DNA of 64,000 nt from DAITQM01 sp039794245 (GTDB lineage Bacteria > Pseudomonadota > Gammaproteobacteria > Xanthomonadales > Wenzhouxiangellaceae): assembly GCA_039794245.1 (NCBI GenBank), contig JBDIVS010000003.1:121270-185269 (forward strand). The letters are read 5' to 3'. Below the pieces are notes generated by a model, which worked only from the letters and a program-made list of their open reading frames with translations, was not told the DNA's origin and did not search any database. Each line of letters starts with the position of its first letter. Position 1 is the first letter of the stretch. A program made the position numbers and the translations under genes. Positions 15,039-24,422 of the stretch are shown here, one piece after another.

Positions 15039-17342
15039 TCATTGTGCCGTGCCCGCCTGCAATTCTCCGGACACCAGCCGCTTCAGGTTGGCGAGCAGGC
15101 GCGGCCAATCGACCCGGCGCTCGTGGCCGACGACGGTCAGGCGGGGCAGCCCGCGGCCTTCGACGATCACGAACGAGTCGTTCGCCCCCGGCCCGCTCTC
15201 GCCGGCCGGCGCCCCGGTGCCCTGCATCAGACAAACACCCTGTTGCAGCCGGCAACCCAGTCCGAAACGGCGATACGGGAACGTCTCGAACAATCTGAGC
15301 ACCAAGCTGTCGATCCCCACGCCGCCGCCGAGGCGGCTGATCGAATCGACCGCCCGCTGGCTGATCCGCCCGCCCCTGCCCGGCGCGCTGCCGAGCCAAC
15401 CGTCGAACGCCACCGGCTGCCAGTCGAGCAGACGCAGGTGCCTGAGATGGCCTTCGAGCGTACCGGTCATGAAGCCGATCGGCAAAGCCGAAGTCAATTG
15501 CTCCAGGTCAATCGCCGCGATGTCGATCTCGCCGGCCAGCGCCGGCAAGACGCCGAACGGCCGTTCGATCGACACGCCGTGCAACGTGACGCTGCCGCCG
15601 AACAGCTCGACACGCACCTCGCCGTCGAGGTGCAGCACGCCCTCGCGGTAGCGCGCACCCGGCAAGGTGCCGGAAACCCGGCCGGTGAACGGCAGCCAGC
15701 CGAATGCCGCGGACAACGCCGTCAGGTCCAGGCTTTCCAATCGGGCTTCGAGGCCGATCGCCGGCGGCGCGCCGGGCGGCGCGCTGACCGCCAGCCGGTC
15801 GAGATGCAAGGCCCCGTCGTACAGCGGCAAGCGGAGCGGTGCGGTCAGGGCGAAGCTGTGTGCCGCCGCCACGCCGTGCAACTCGGCACCGCCGAAAGTC
15901 AAGGCCCCGATGGTCAAGGTGTTCCAGCGCGCCAGGTTGAGCGCCGGGCGCCCGCCGCCGGCGCGCCAGGCGAGCGTTGCGTCAAGGCCGTCGAGATGCA
16001 GGCGGCCCGACGGATCGTCGATACCGGCCCCGGAAAGTTCGAGATCGGCATCGACGCCCAGGCCACGCCGCCATTGCAGCCGGCCGGCGATCCGCCCACC
16101 CAGTGACAGGCCCTGCCAGCCCTGACGTGCCAGCCAGCCGGCGAAATAACCCGCCTGGAGCGGAGCGAGATCGAGCGGTGCAAGCCGGAGGCCGAATTCG
16201 TTCGGGCCGGCGCGGTCGCCGTGCGCCTCGCCGGTGGCCTCGAGCCCGGCCGGGTCCGAAAAAACCAATCGCTCGACGGCCCAGGCGCCGCCGTCGTCGT
16301 AACGCCCAATCAATGACAGGCGCAGCGGCGTCTCATCGGGGGCGAGATAGATATCGCCGAGCAAGATCTCGCCCGGGCCGAGGTCGAAGCGCAACGCGGC
16401 GGTCCAGCCCGCCGCGACACGCTGCACGGCGGCTTCGGCATCGATTTTCAATCCCTCGCCGGCCACCAACCCTGCGGCGCTCTCGATCTGCCCGTCGCCG
16501 ATCGCCAGGCGGACCGCTGCCGACCGTTCGTTGCCCCGGGCCGCCAAATGCCACTGCCCCGCCAGCGCCGGCGGCTCCCCCCAGGCGACCGGCCAGCCGG
16601 CAGACACCCCCCCGAAGCTGTTGCCGCGCGCTTCAAAACACCAGGAGAACGCAGCCGGCAGCGCCTGGTCGAAATCCACCCGCAAAACGAAACCGGCCGC
16701 ATCCTCGCCGGCACCGGCCGGCAATGACGGCTCCGCGGGACAGGTGACGACGTTTCCGGAATCCCCGTTCATGATTGTCCCGGAATCTTTCTTCATGATT
16801 GTCCCGGAATCTTTCATGACTGTCCCGGTATCTTCGGACCCAAAATCCCCGTTCATGACTGTCCTGGAATCGCTGTTCATGACTGTCCTGGAATCGCTGA
16901 CTGCCCCCGGATCGCCGGCCGGGGAATCAGTGACTGTCCCGGTAGCGCCGGCCGGGGGCGCCGCGGGATTCTGGGGGGGCAGGGTGGGACGGGGTCCGGT
17001 ACCGATCTGCAATGACTGTCCCGGAAGCCAGCGGTACCAGCCGCGCAGCACCGGTGGGCCGCTCGGGCGCCAGGTCCAGGTGCCCTGGTCGCAGGCCGGC
17101 AGTATCTGTGCCGCGCCCCCTGCCGGGCAGCGGATATCGAGAGTGATCGCCGGCACTGACCAGGGGCCCCATTTCAGGCCCGATAATTGCATAGTCCATT
17201 CGGCCGGGTACCACCCCTGTTCCAGTACCGGCTGCAATGCGGCCGGGGGCGGCGCCGCAGCGGCTTCTATAATCAGGCTCAAGAAGGAAGAAGCAACCAG
17301 CCATGTCCAGCGATGCTGTGCTTTTTGTCGATGACCAGCCAT
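15039..17342 (-). CDS. YdbH-like (AsmA/TamB superfamily) intermembrane transport protein
   Basis: 767 residues beginning with a signal or anchor segment (WTWLVASSFLSLIIEAAAA). The bulk is long beta-rich sequence ending in LGGGVGIDSLVLRLFETFPYRRFGLGCRLQQGVCLM, which resembles the C-terminal part of YdbH family proteins. Such proteins form hydrophobic-groove bridges for phospholipids between inner and outer membranes. Residues about 134-191 are a low-complexity run (DSGTIMK, DSRTVMN units) encoded by a DNA minisatellite rather than normal protein. It is followed by the DUF1318 lipoprotein gene. The ATG at 17342 is supported by GGAG four bases upstream and makes the gene overlap the divergent HPt gene by 40 bp. 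Confidence 0.78.
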   Translation of the reverse strand: MAGHRQKAQHRWTWLVASSFLSLIIEAAAAPPPAALQPVLEQGWYPAEWTMQLSGLKWGPWSVPAITLDIRCPAGGAAQILPACDQGTWTWRPSGPPVLRGWYRWLPGQSLQIGTGPRPTLPPQNPAAPPAGATGTVTDSPAGDPGAVSDSRTVMNSDSRTVMNGDFGSEDTGTVMKDSGTIMKKDSGTIMNGDSGNVVTCPAEPSLPAGAGEDAAGFVLRVDFDQALPAAFSWCFEARGNSFGGVSAGWPVAWGEPPALAGQWHLAARGNERSAAVRLAIGDGQIESAAGLVAGEGLKIDAEAAVQRVAAGWTAALRFDLGPGEILLGDIYLAPDETPLRLSLIGRYDDGGAWAVERLVFSDPAGLEATGEAHGDRAGPNEFGLRLAPLDLAPLQAGYFAGWLARQGWQGLSLGGRIAGRLQWRRGLGVDADLELSGAGIDDPSGRLHLDGLDATLAWRAGGGRPALNLARWNTLTIGALTFGGAELHGVAAAHSFALTAPLRLPLYDGALHLDRLAVSAPPGAPPAIGLEARLESLDLTALSAAFGWLPFTGRVSGTLPGARYREGVLHLDGEVRVELFGGSVTLHGVSIERPFGVLPALAGEIDIAAIDLEQLTSALPIGFMTGTLEGHLRHLRLLDWQPVAFDGWLGSAPGRGGRISQRAVDSISRLGGGVGIDSLVLRLFETFPYRRFGLGCRLQQGVCLMQGTGAPAGESGPGANDSFVIVEGRGLPRLTVVGHERRVDWPRLLANLKRLVSGELQAGTAQ
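16770..17021. repeat. In-frame minisatellite (CATGACTGTCC core) inside the YdbH-like gene
   Basis: Near-identical CATGA(C/T)TGTCC units start at 16770, 16794, 16815, 16854 and 16878, followed by degenerate ones at 16929 and 17011. Spacings among the first six (24, 21, 39, 24, 51) are all multiples of three, so the reading frame survives. The reverse complement, GGACAGTCATG, is the core of the minisatellites at 37526 and 63702. Confidence 0.85.
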
Positions 17343-18082
17343 TGCGCTCCATTCCGTTGCGCGCCCATCTGGCGCTGCACGGCGCGCCGCTCCGCCCTGC
17401 GCCATGCAGTTTTTCGGCACTGGCCGGGGCCGGGGTCGCCAGCGGCGACCTGCTGCTGGTCTGCCTGCGCCGGCCGGCGCAATGGGCGATGTGGCTGGCG
17501 CACCACAGCCACCTCGAGCGCGGCAGAGCCATCGCCCTGTTCCAGTCCGAATTGCGGCTCGACCCCGAGCGTCTCGAAGCCGCCGGCTTCGCGGTCTCGC
17601 TGCCGCTCGAACAGGCCCCGGCGCACCTCGCTTTTTCATTGACCCAACGCCTGAACGGCAGCCTGCCTACCGCCGCCGTCGAAGAAGACGAATACCTGAA
17701 CCTGTTGCCGCTGTTCGACGACGACGCGGCGCGGCAGGCGACGCTCGGCGACGAGACCATGCTCGGGGAATTGCGCGCCATGCTGGCTGAGGATCTGGTG
17801 AACCGGATGCCGCTGATCGATGACCATCTCGCCGCCGGCAATCTCGAAGCGGCTTCGGCGCAGGTGCACCGGATGATCGGCGGCTGCGGTTATTGCGGCG
17901 CCAGCGCCTTGCGCAGCCTGTGCCTGGAACTCGAAGATGCGCTGCGCAGCGCCGAACGTGACCATCTTGCCGAATGTTACCAGCGCTGGCTGGCCTGCGG
18001 CCTGAAAGTCATCGAAGTGTTGCATGGCGCGCCGCCGCCCGGCGGCCCGACCCCGGCGGACAACGGCTTGACGAACGGCTGA
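17303..18082 (+). CDS. HPt-domain protein with receiver-like N-terminus
   Basis: 259 residues. The C-terminal ~100 residues form a histidine phosphotransfer (HPt) four-helix domain: NRMPLIDDHLAAGNLEAASAQVHRMIGGCGYCGAS followed by LRSLCLELEDALRSAE; the phospho-acceptor would be the His in QVHRMIGG. The first ~120 residues start AVLFVDDQPLRSI and resemble a worn receiver domain, with little left of its active site. It may relay phosphate in a BarA/GacS-like phosphorelay, but its partner is not in the window. A TATAAT at 17269-17274, inside the divergent YdbH-like gene, could be its -10. Confidence 0.72.
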   Translation: MSSDAVLFVDDQPLRSIPLRAHLALHGAPLRPAPCSFSALAGAGVASGDLLLVCLRRPAQWAMWLAHHSHLERGRAIALFQSELRLDPERLEAAGFAVSLPLEQAPAHLAFSLTQRLNGSLPTAAVEEDEYLNLLPLFDDDAARQATLGDETMLGELRAMLAEDLVNRMPLIDDHLAAGNLEAASAQVHRMIGGCGYCGASALRSLCLELEDALRSAERDHLAECYQRWLACGLKVIEVLHGAPPPGGPTPADNGLTNG

Positions 18083-18108
18083 TCACGTATGCGGGCGGCC
18101 GCCACCCC

Positions 18109-18870
18109 TCAACCCGCCGCCGGGCCGACGCACAGCGCCTTCATCTCCCGGACCGCCGTTTCGAGTCCGGCAAAAACCGCCCGCGCCACCAGCGCGTGGC
18201 CGATGTTCAATTCGACGATTTCAGGTAACCGCGCGACCGGCTGCACATTGGCGTAGTGCAAGCCGTGGCCGGCGTGGACCTCGAGACCGGCCGCCCTGGC
18301 ATGCGCCGCGGCCGAGGCAATCTGTTCCAGGGCGCCGGAGCGCAACACCGCGGGGGCATCAGCGTAACACCCGGTGTGCAGTTCGACCGCGTCGGCGCCG
18401 CACTCGCGCGCCGCATCGATCTGCACCCGATCGGGATCGATGAACAACGACACCCGGATCGAGGCCGCGTGGAGGCGGGTGACCGCGTCCCGGACCGCGC
18501 CGAGCGCCCGGCCGACGTCGAGGCCGCCCTCGGTGGTCAACTCGGCGCGCCGCTCGGGGACCAGACAACACCAGGCCGGAGCCGTCGCCGCGGCGATCGC
18601 CAGCATCTCACCTGTGATCGCGATTTCCAGATTCATCGGCAGCGTGTCGCAGGCCCGCAAGGCGGCGACATCGGCATCCTGGATATGCCGACGGTCTTCG
18701 CGCAAATGGACAGTCAGCACATCGGCACCGCCGCGGCGGGCAGCTTCGGCGGCCTCGGTGAGATCGGGGTACGGCGTACCGCGCACCTGCCGCAAGGTCG
18801 CGACATGGTCGATATTGACCCCGAGCCGCAACCCGCCGGCCGGCGGCGTGCTTTTGGATTCAGTGTTCAT
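18109..18870 (-). CDS. pdxJ: Pyridoxine 5'-phosphate synthase
   Basis: Last step of de novo vitamin B6 synthesis, joining 1-deoxyxylulose 5-phosphate and aminoacetone 3-phosphate. It has 253 residues. The family start LGVNIDHVATLRQVRGTPYP, then VHLREDRRHIQDADV, MNLEIAIT, VSLFIDPD, ELHTGCYAD, VHAGHGLHYANV and ELNIGHALVARA are all conserved. ATG 18870 is preferred over the adjacent ATG at 18873 because GAGG then sits five bases upstream. It is the last gene of the long leftward run. Confidence 0.97.
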   Translation of the reverse strand: MNTESKSTPPAGGLRLGVNIDHVATLRQVRGTPYPDLTEAAEAARRGGADVLTVHLREDRRHIQDADVAALRACDTLPMNLEIAITGEMLAIAAATAPAWCCLVPERRAELTTEGGLDVGRALGAVRDAVTRLHAASIRVSLFIDPDRVQIDAARECGADAVELHTGCYADAPAVLRSGALEQIASAAAHARAAGLEVHAGHGLHYANVQPVARLPEIVELNIGHALVARAVFAGLETAVREMKALCVGPAAG

Positions 18871-18912
18871 CATCACCTCGACAATCCACAAACCCATTGG
18901 CGGGGCGGCATT

Positions 18913-19674
18913 TCACGCCAATCCCCGCATGGCGGCCAGCAGTTTGCGGCTGTTGAGCGGCTTTTGCCCGAGATGCGGCGCCAGCGCCGCGTGCAGCAGA
19001 TGGCGCGCCGCGCGGCGCGTCTCGGGCTGCGTGAAATCGCCGGCACCGATGGCCAAAAGCGCGGCGCCGCTGTACAGCCGCTGCCCGGCGCCGGCCGCCC
19101 CGCGCCTGAGGCCGTGCTCCGGATCGTAAACATATTGCCCCGCCGCCGCCAGCGGCGCGCCGCCCCGCCCTTCGCGGTCGAGCTGCAAGGCATATCCGAT
19201 GGCCGCCAGCAGAGCGTATTCGAAAGCCCTGAGCGCAGCGTCGGGCGGTACGGCACCGCCCGCCAGGCGGTGCAGCACCTGCCGGTAATGCGGCTCGAAA
19301 CCGGGGTGCGGATCGTGGCGCTGAAACAGCCTGAGCAGCAATTCGTTGACATAGAATCCGCAGCATAAATTGATGCCGTGCAAGGCGAGCGGCGGGCCGG
19401 CGTCATCGACCGCAGCGAGCGGCCACAGCGCACCACGTGCCGCATAGCTAAGGGCGAGCGGCCGGAACGGCTGGAGCAGTGCCCGCCAGGCGGCGCGCCG
19501 CCCCTTGAGGCCGCGCGCCAGGGCGGCGATGCGGCCGTGCTCGGCGCTCCAGATTTCAAGCAACAGGCTCGATTCGCGCCACGGCCGGCGGTGCAGCACC
19601 CAATCAGTGCCGTCGCCGACGGGATGATCAGGCACAATCACCGGCACCGAGTTCGGCAACGGCTTTGGCGTCAT
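18913..19674 (-). CDS. recO: DNA repair protein RecO
   Basis: Recombination mediator that with RecR loads RecA in the RecF pathway. It has 253 residues: an N-terminal OB fold (WVLHRRPWRESSLLLEIWSAEHGRIAALARGLKG) and a helical domain starting INLCCGFYVNELLLRLFQRHDPHPG. The zinc-finger cysteines of some RecO proteins are absent, as in many gammaproteobacteria. The start is uncertain: ATG 19674 overlaps era by 47 bp, and GTG 19641 or 19635 would give a length closer to E. coli RecO. Confidence 0.93.
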   Translation of the reverse strand: MTPKPLPNSVPVIVPDHPVGDGTDWVLHRRPWRESSLLLEIWSAEHGRIAALARGLKGRRAAWRALLQPFRPLALSYAARGALWPLAAVDDAGPPLALHGINLCCGFYVNELLLRLFQRHDPHPGFEPHYRQVLHRLAGGAVPPDAALRAFEYALLAAIGYALQLDREGRGGAPLAAAGQYVYDPEHGLRRGAAGAGQRLYSGAALLAIGAGDFTQPETRRAARHLLHAALAPHLGQKPLNSRKLLAAMRGLA

Positions 19675-20565
19675 CGATCCAATCGCGGCGCACCCGCACC
19701 CATAAGCGCAACATCACGTGCCGGCCGAGCAGTTTTTCGAGCTTCGCCCGGGCACGGCTGCCGGCCTGCTTCAGCACTTCGCCGCCGCGGCCGATGACGA
19801 TGCCTTTCAGGCTTTCCTTGGCGACGAAGATCGCCGCGTCGATGGACGTCAAGCCGGGCCTCTCTTTCCAGCGTTCGATCGTCACCGCCAGGCGGTACGG
19901 CACCTCCTGGTGCAGGCGCAGCATCAGGGCTTCACGCACGGTTTCGGCGGCGATGAACTGCCAGTTGCGGTCGGCGATCTGCCCCGGCGGGTACAGCGCC
20001 GGCCCCGGCGGCAGCGCCGCGATCAGTCCGGCTTCGAGTTCGGCGATCCCGTCGCCGTTCAGCGCCGAGACCGGATAGACCGCGGCGGCATGCAACGGCG
20101 CGATGCACTCGGCGATATAGGGCAACAGGCGGCGTTTGTCGGCCAGCCGGTCGATTTTGTTCAGCGCCACGAACAGCGGCCGCCGGGCGGCACCCGCGAC
20201 GCGCGCCGCACGTTCGTCGGCCGGCGTAAAGCGGCCGGCTTCGACGACCAGCAGCACCAGATCGCAATCGGCGAGCGCCGATTGCGCAGCGCGCATCATT
20301 TGCCGGTCGAGGGCGCTGGCCGCGGCCGGCAGCAAGCCCGGCGTGTCGACCAGCACCAATTGCGCCGCGGGGCGCTCGACGATGCCGGCGAGCCGCCGGC
20401 GGGTGGTCTGCACCTTGGGCGTGACGATGCTGAGGGGGACACCAACCAGGCGGTTGAGGAGGCTGGACTTACCGACATTGGGCCGGCCGACGAGCGCCAC
20501 GGAGCCGGCGTGGTCGAGCTGCTCCGGGAGCGCATCCGCCGCGGCCGGCAACTCCGATTCAGAGC

Positions 20566-20569
<4 letters not shown>
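19628..20569 (-). CDS. era: GTPase Era
   Basis: Essential ribosome-assembly GTPase that binds the 3' end of 16S rRNA. It has 313 residues. G1 is GRPNVGKSSLLN, G2 TTRRRLAGI, G3 DTPGL, G4 NKID and G5 SAL. The C-terminal KH domain carries AAIFVAKESLKGIVIGRGG. Start and rnc stop overlap (ATGA). Classic rnc-era-recO order. Confidence 0.97.
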
Positions 20570-21297
<728 letters not shown>

Positions 21298-21660
21298 CGA
21301 GGTTGCCGAACAGCGCCTCGCGGACTTCGTATTCGACACGTAGCACGACACTATCCCGTGCCCTGAGCACACGAACGCTGTCGCGGTCGAGGTCGTCGGC
21401 GTAATTGATGTACAGCCGATTGTACAGCTTCTGCTGGATCTCGCGCGGCGGGCGGCCGGCGATCCCCGGCTCGGCGGCCACCGCTTCCATGGCGTTGACG
21501 ATGGAAAAATAATCGATATAGGCCGGAACGATCTTCATCCCGACGTAGGCCGCAAAGAGCAGCATGCCGAGCAGCAGGACAAAGCCGATGAGCGTCATGC
21601 CCGCTTGGCGCTGGATCACGTCTTTCATTTTATCCCCCGTCCTGGGCGGTGAAACCGTAC

Positions 21661-22464
21661 TTATTCTATGCGATTGCCGAGGCGGCTGAAATCGACGCAA
21701 TCGCGGCTGCAATCCCAGTGCCACCAGATGGCCAGCGCCCGGCCGACGATATTGCCTTCCGGGACCAGCCCCCAGACCCGGCTGTCGCTGCTGTGGTCGC
21801 GGTTGTCGCCCATCATGAAATAATGCCCCTCGGGCACGACCCAGCTCTGTTCGCCGGGTTGCGGCTGGGTGGTTTCGATCAAAATCTCGTGGCGCCTACC
21901 GGCCAGATTCTCGGTCCGTTTCTGCGCCGGTATCCGGCTGCCGACCGCGTTGCGACCGCGCCCTTCATAGGGGCCGTCCGGAACCTGAGCCATCGCCTCG
22001 CCGTTGATGAATAATTGTTTGTTGCGGTAGGTAATGCGGTCGCCGGGCAGGCCGATCACCCGTTTGATGTAATTTTGTCTCTCGTCCAGCGGGTAGCGGA
22101 AAACCATCACGTCGCCCCGCTCGGGTTCGCCGATCTCGATGATTTTGCTATTGAGCACCGGCAGCCTTAGGCCATAGACGTATTTGTTCACCAAGATGAA
22201 ATCGCCGACGAGCAGGGTCGGCAGCATGGAGCCGGACGGGATCTTGAACGGCTCAAAAAGGAACGAGCGGAAAACCAGAACCAGCAACAACACCGGAAAA
22301 AACGAGCGGGCGTATTCGACCACCGCCGGCTCGCGCCCCGCTTTCTCGTCGCCGGCGGCATGCCGGGCGCGGCGGCGGCCGGCAAAAAACAGCCGGTCGA
22401 GCAGCCAGATCGCGCCGCTCAGCAAGGTCAGAACTGTCAAGATCAAAGCGAAATCAAAGTACAT
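21661..22464 (-). CDS. lepB: Signal peptidase I
   Basis: Inner-membrane protease that removes signal peptides from secreted proteins. It has 267 residues with two N-terminal membrane segments. The catalytic serine is in IPSGSMLPTL and the general-base lysine in YIKRVIGLPGD; GHYFMMGDNRDHSSDSR is the conserved box E. It lies 47 bp downstream of lepA, as in E. coli. Confidence 0.97.
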   Translation of the reverse strand: MYFDFALILTVLTLLSGAIWLLDRLFFAGRRRARHAAGDEKAGREPAVVEYARSFFPVLLLVLVFRSFLFEPFKIPSGSMLPTLLVGDFILVNKYVYGLRLPVLNSKIIEIGEPERGDVMVFRYPLDERQNYIKRVIGLPGDRITYRNKQLFINGEAMAQVPDGPYEGRGRNAVGSRIPAQKRTENLAGRRHEILIETTQPQPGEQSWVVPEGHYFMMGDNRDHSSDSRVWGLVPEGNIVGRALAIWWHWDCSRDCVDFSRLGNRIE

Positions 22465-22511
22465 TGTTGCGTCCTTAAGTGGTGCCGTCTATCGCCGGCC
22501 GTTTGGGGATG

Positions 22512-24311
22512 TTATGAGTCGGCGCTGCGCAGCACCGCCAGGAAGGCCTCCTGCGGGATTTCCACGCGGCCGATCTGCTTCATCCTTTTCTTTCCCGCTT
22601 TCTGCTTTTCCAGAAGTTTGCGCTTGCGCGTCACATCACCGCCGTAACACTTGGCCAGCACGTTCTTGCGTAACGCCTTGACCGAGCTGCGGGCAATGAT
22701 CTGGGCGCCGATCGCCGCCTGGATCGCGACTTCGAACATCTGCCGCGGAATCAGTTCGCGCAGCCTTTCGGTCAACTCCCGGCCGCGGCGCTGGGCGTGG
22801 GCGCGGTGGACGATGGTCGACAAGGCATCGACTTTCTCGTTGTTGATCAGTATATCGAGGCGGACGAAGGGGCCGGCCTGGTAACGGGCAAAATGATAAT
22901 CGAAAGAGGCAAAACCGCGGCTCAGGGATTTCAGGCGGTCGAAAAAATCGAGCACCACCTCGCCAAGCGGCAGCTCGTAGGTGATCTGTACCTGGCCGCC
23001 GAGGTATTGCAGGTTCTTCTGCACACCGCGCTTTTCCTCGCACAGCCCGAGCACCGCCCCGACGTATTCCTGCGGCGTCAGGATCGTGGCGAGAATCAAA
23101 GGTTCGCGGATTTCGGCGATCTTGTTGGCCGCCGGCAGGCGGGCCGGATTTTCCAGTTTCTCCACACTGTCGTCGGTGAGCAAAAGTTCGTAAACCACGG
23201 TCGGCGCGGTGGTGACGAGCTCGATCCGGTATTCGCGCTCCAGCCGCTCCTGGACGATCTCCATGTGCAGCAGGCCGAGAAAACCGCAGCGGAAGCCGAA
23301 ACCCAGGGCCTCGGAGGTTTCCGCCTCGAAATGCAGCGCCGCGTCGTTGAGTTGCAATTTCTCCAGCGCTTCGCGCATCTGCGGGTAGTCGTCGCTGGCC
23401 ACCGGGTACAGCCCGGCGAAAACGCGCGGCTGTATCTGGCGAAAGCCGGGCAGCGGTTCGGCGGCCGGATTCTTGACACCGGTGATCGTATCGCCGACCG
23501 GTGCGCCGTGCACATCCTTGATGGTCGCCGAAACAAAGCCGACGTCGCCGCTGCGCAGCGCCTCGCGGACCGTGCGCTTGGGGGTGAACACGCCAACCTG
23601 CTCTACCTGGTGTACCGCGCCGCTCGCCATCAGCTTGATCTTGTCGCCGGCGGCGAGCGCCCCGTCCACCACGCGGACCAGCGAGACCACACCCAGATAA
23701 TTGTCGAACCACGAATCGATGATCAGGGCGCGCAGCGGGCCTGCCGGGTTGCCGCCCGGCGGCGGGATGCGCTCAACGATCGCCTCGAGCACCGCCGGCA
23801 CACCCTCGCCGGTCTTGGCGCTGACTAAAAGCGCATCTGCCGCGTCGATGCCGATGATCTCCTCGATCTGCCGGCGCACCCGCTCGACATCGGCCGACGG
23901 CAGGTCGATCTTGTTGATCACCGGCACGACCTCGAGCCCCTGCTCGACCGCGGTGTAGCAATTGGCGACGCTCTGCGCCTCGACGCCCTGTGCCGCATCG
24001 ACAACCAGCAGTGCGCCTTCACAGGCAGCCAGCGAGCGCGAGACTTCGTATGAAAAATCGACGTGGCCCGGGGTGTCGATGAAATTGAGGCGATAAGTCA
24101 GGCCGTCGGCGGCGGTGTAGTCGAGCGTCACGCTTTGCGCCTTGATCGTGATGCCGCGCTCGCGCTCCAACTCCATGCTGTCGAGCACCTGGGCGGCCAT
24201 TTCGCGGGCGCTCAGGCCGCCGCAATGCTGGATGAAACGATCGGCGAGCGTCGATTTGCCGTGATCGACGTGGGCGATGATCGAGAAGTTACGGGTCAGT
24301 GCGGCGGACAT
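22512..24311 (-). CDS. lepA: Elongation factor 4 (LepA)
   Basis: Translational GTPase acting on stalled or maturing ribosomes. It has 599 residues, the standard length. G1 AHVDHGKSTLADR, G3 DTPGHVDF and G4 NKIDLP are conserved. The LepA-specific C-terminal part is present (NEKVDALSTIVHRAHAQRRG, FEVAIQAAIGAQIIARSSVKALRKNVLAKCYGGDVTRKRKLLEKQKAGKKRM, given here only as its region near 22590-22760). It lies downstream of mucD. Confidence 0.97.
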   Translation of the reverse strand: MSAALTRNFSIIAHVDHGKSTLADRFIQHCGGLSAREMAAQVLDSMELERERGITIKAQSVTLDYTAADGLTYRLNFIDTPGHVDFSYEVSRSLAACEGALLVVDAAQGVEAQSVANCYTAVEQGLEVVPVINKIDLPSADVERVRRQIEEIIGIDAADALLVSAKTGEGVPAVLEAIVERIPPPGGNPAGPLRALIIDSWFDNYLGVVSLVRVVDGALAAGDKIKLMASGAVHQVEQVGVFTPKRTVREALRSGDVGFVSATIKDVHGAPVGDTITGVKNPAAEPLPGFRQIQPRVFAGLYPVASDDYPQMREALEKLQLNDAALHFEAETSEALGFGFRCGFLGLLHMEIVQERLEREYRIELVTTAPTVVYELLLTDDSVEKLENPARLPAANKIAEIREPLILATILTPQEYVGAVLGLCEEKRGVQKNLQYLGGQVQITYELPLGEVVLDFFDRLKSLSRGFASFDYHFARYQAGPFVRLDILINNEKVDALSTIVHRAHAQRRGRELTERLRELIPRQMFEVAIQAAIGAQIIARSSVKALRKNVLAKCYGGDVTRKRKLLEKQKAGKKRMKQIGRVEIPQEAFLAVLRSADS

Positions 24312-24362
24312 CGATCGCGGCTCGGGCGCTTAGGGCGGAGGCAAATCGGCGCGGCATTATAG

Positions 24363-24390
24363 CGCGCCCCAGCGGCTGGGCCGGGGCGCG
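24363..24390 (-). terminator. GC-rich hairpin between mucD and lepA
   Basis: Perfect 8-bp stem CGCGCCCC/GGGGCGCG with a 12-base loop; an alternative inner hairpin CCCAG-CGG-CTGGG can form from the same bases. It has no U-tract, so it may only partly separate mucD from the lepA run, or act in mRNA processing. Confidence 0.4.
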
Positions 24391-24422
24391 GGCGGGACGC
24401 GATTCAATGGCCGCGGTGCGCT

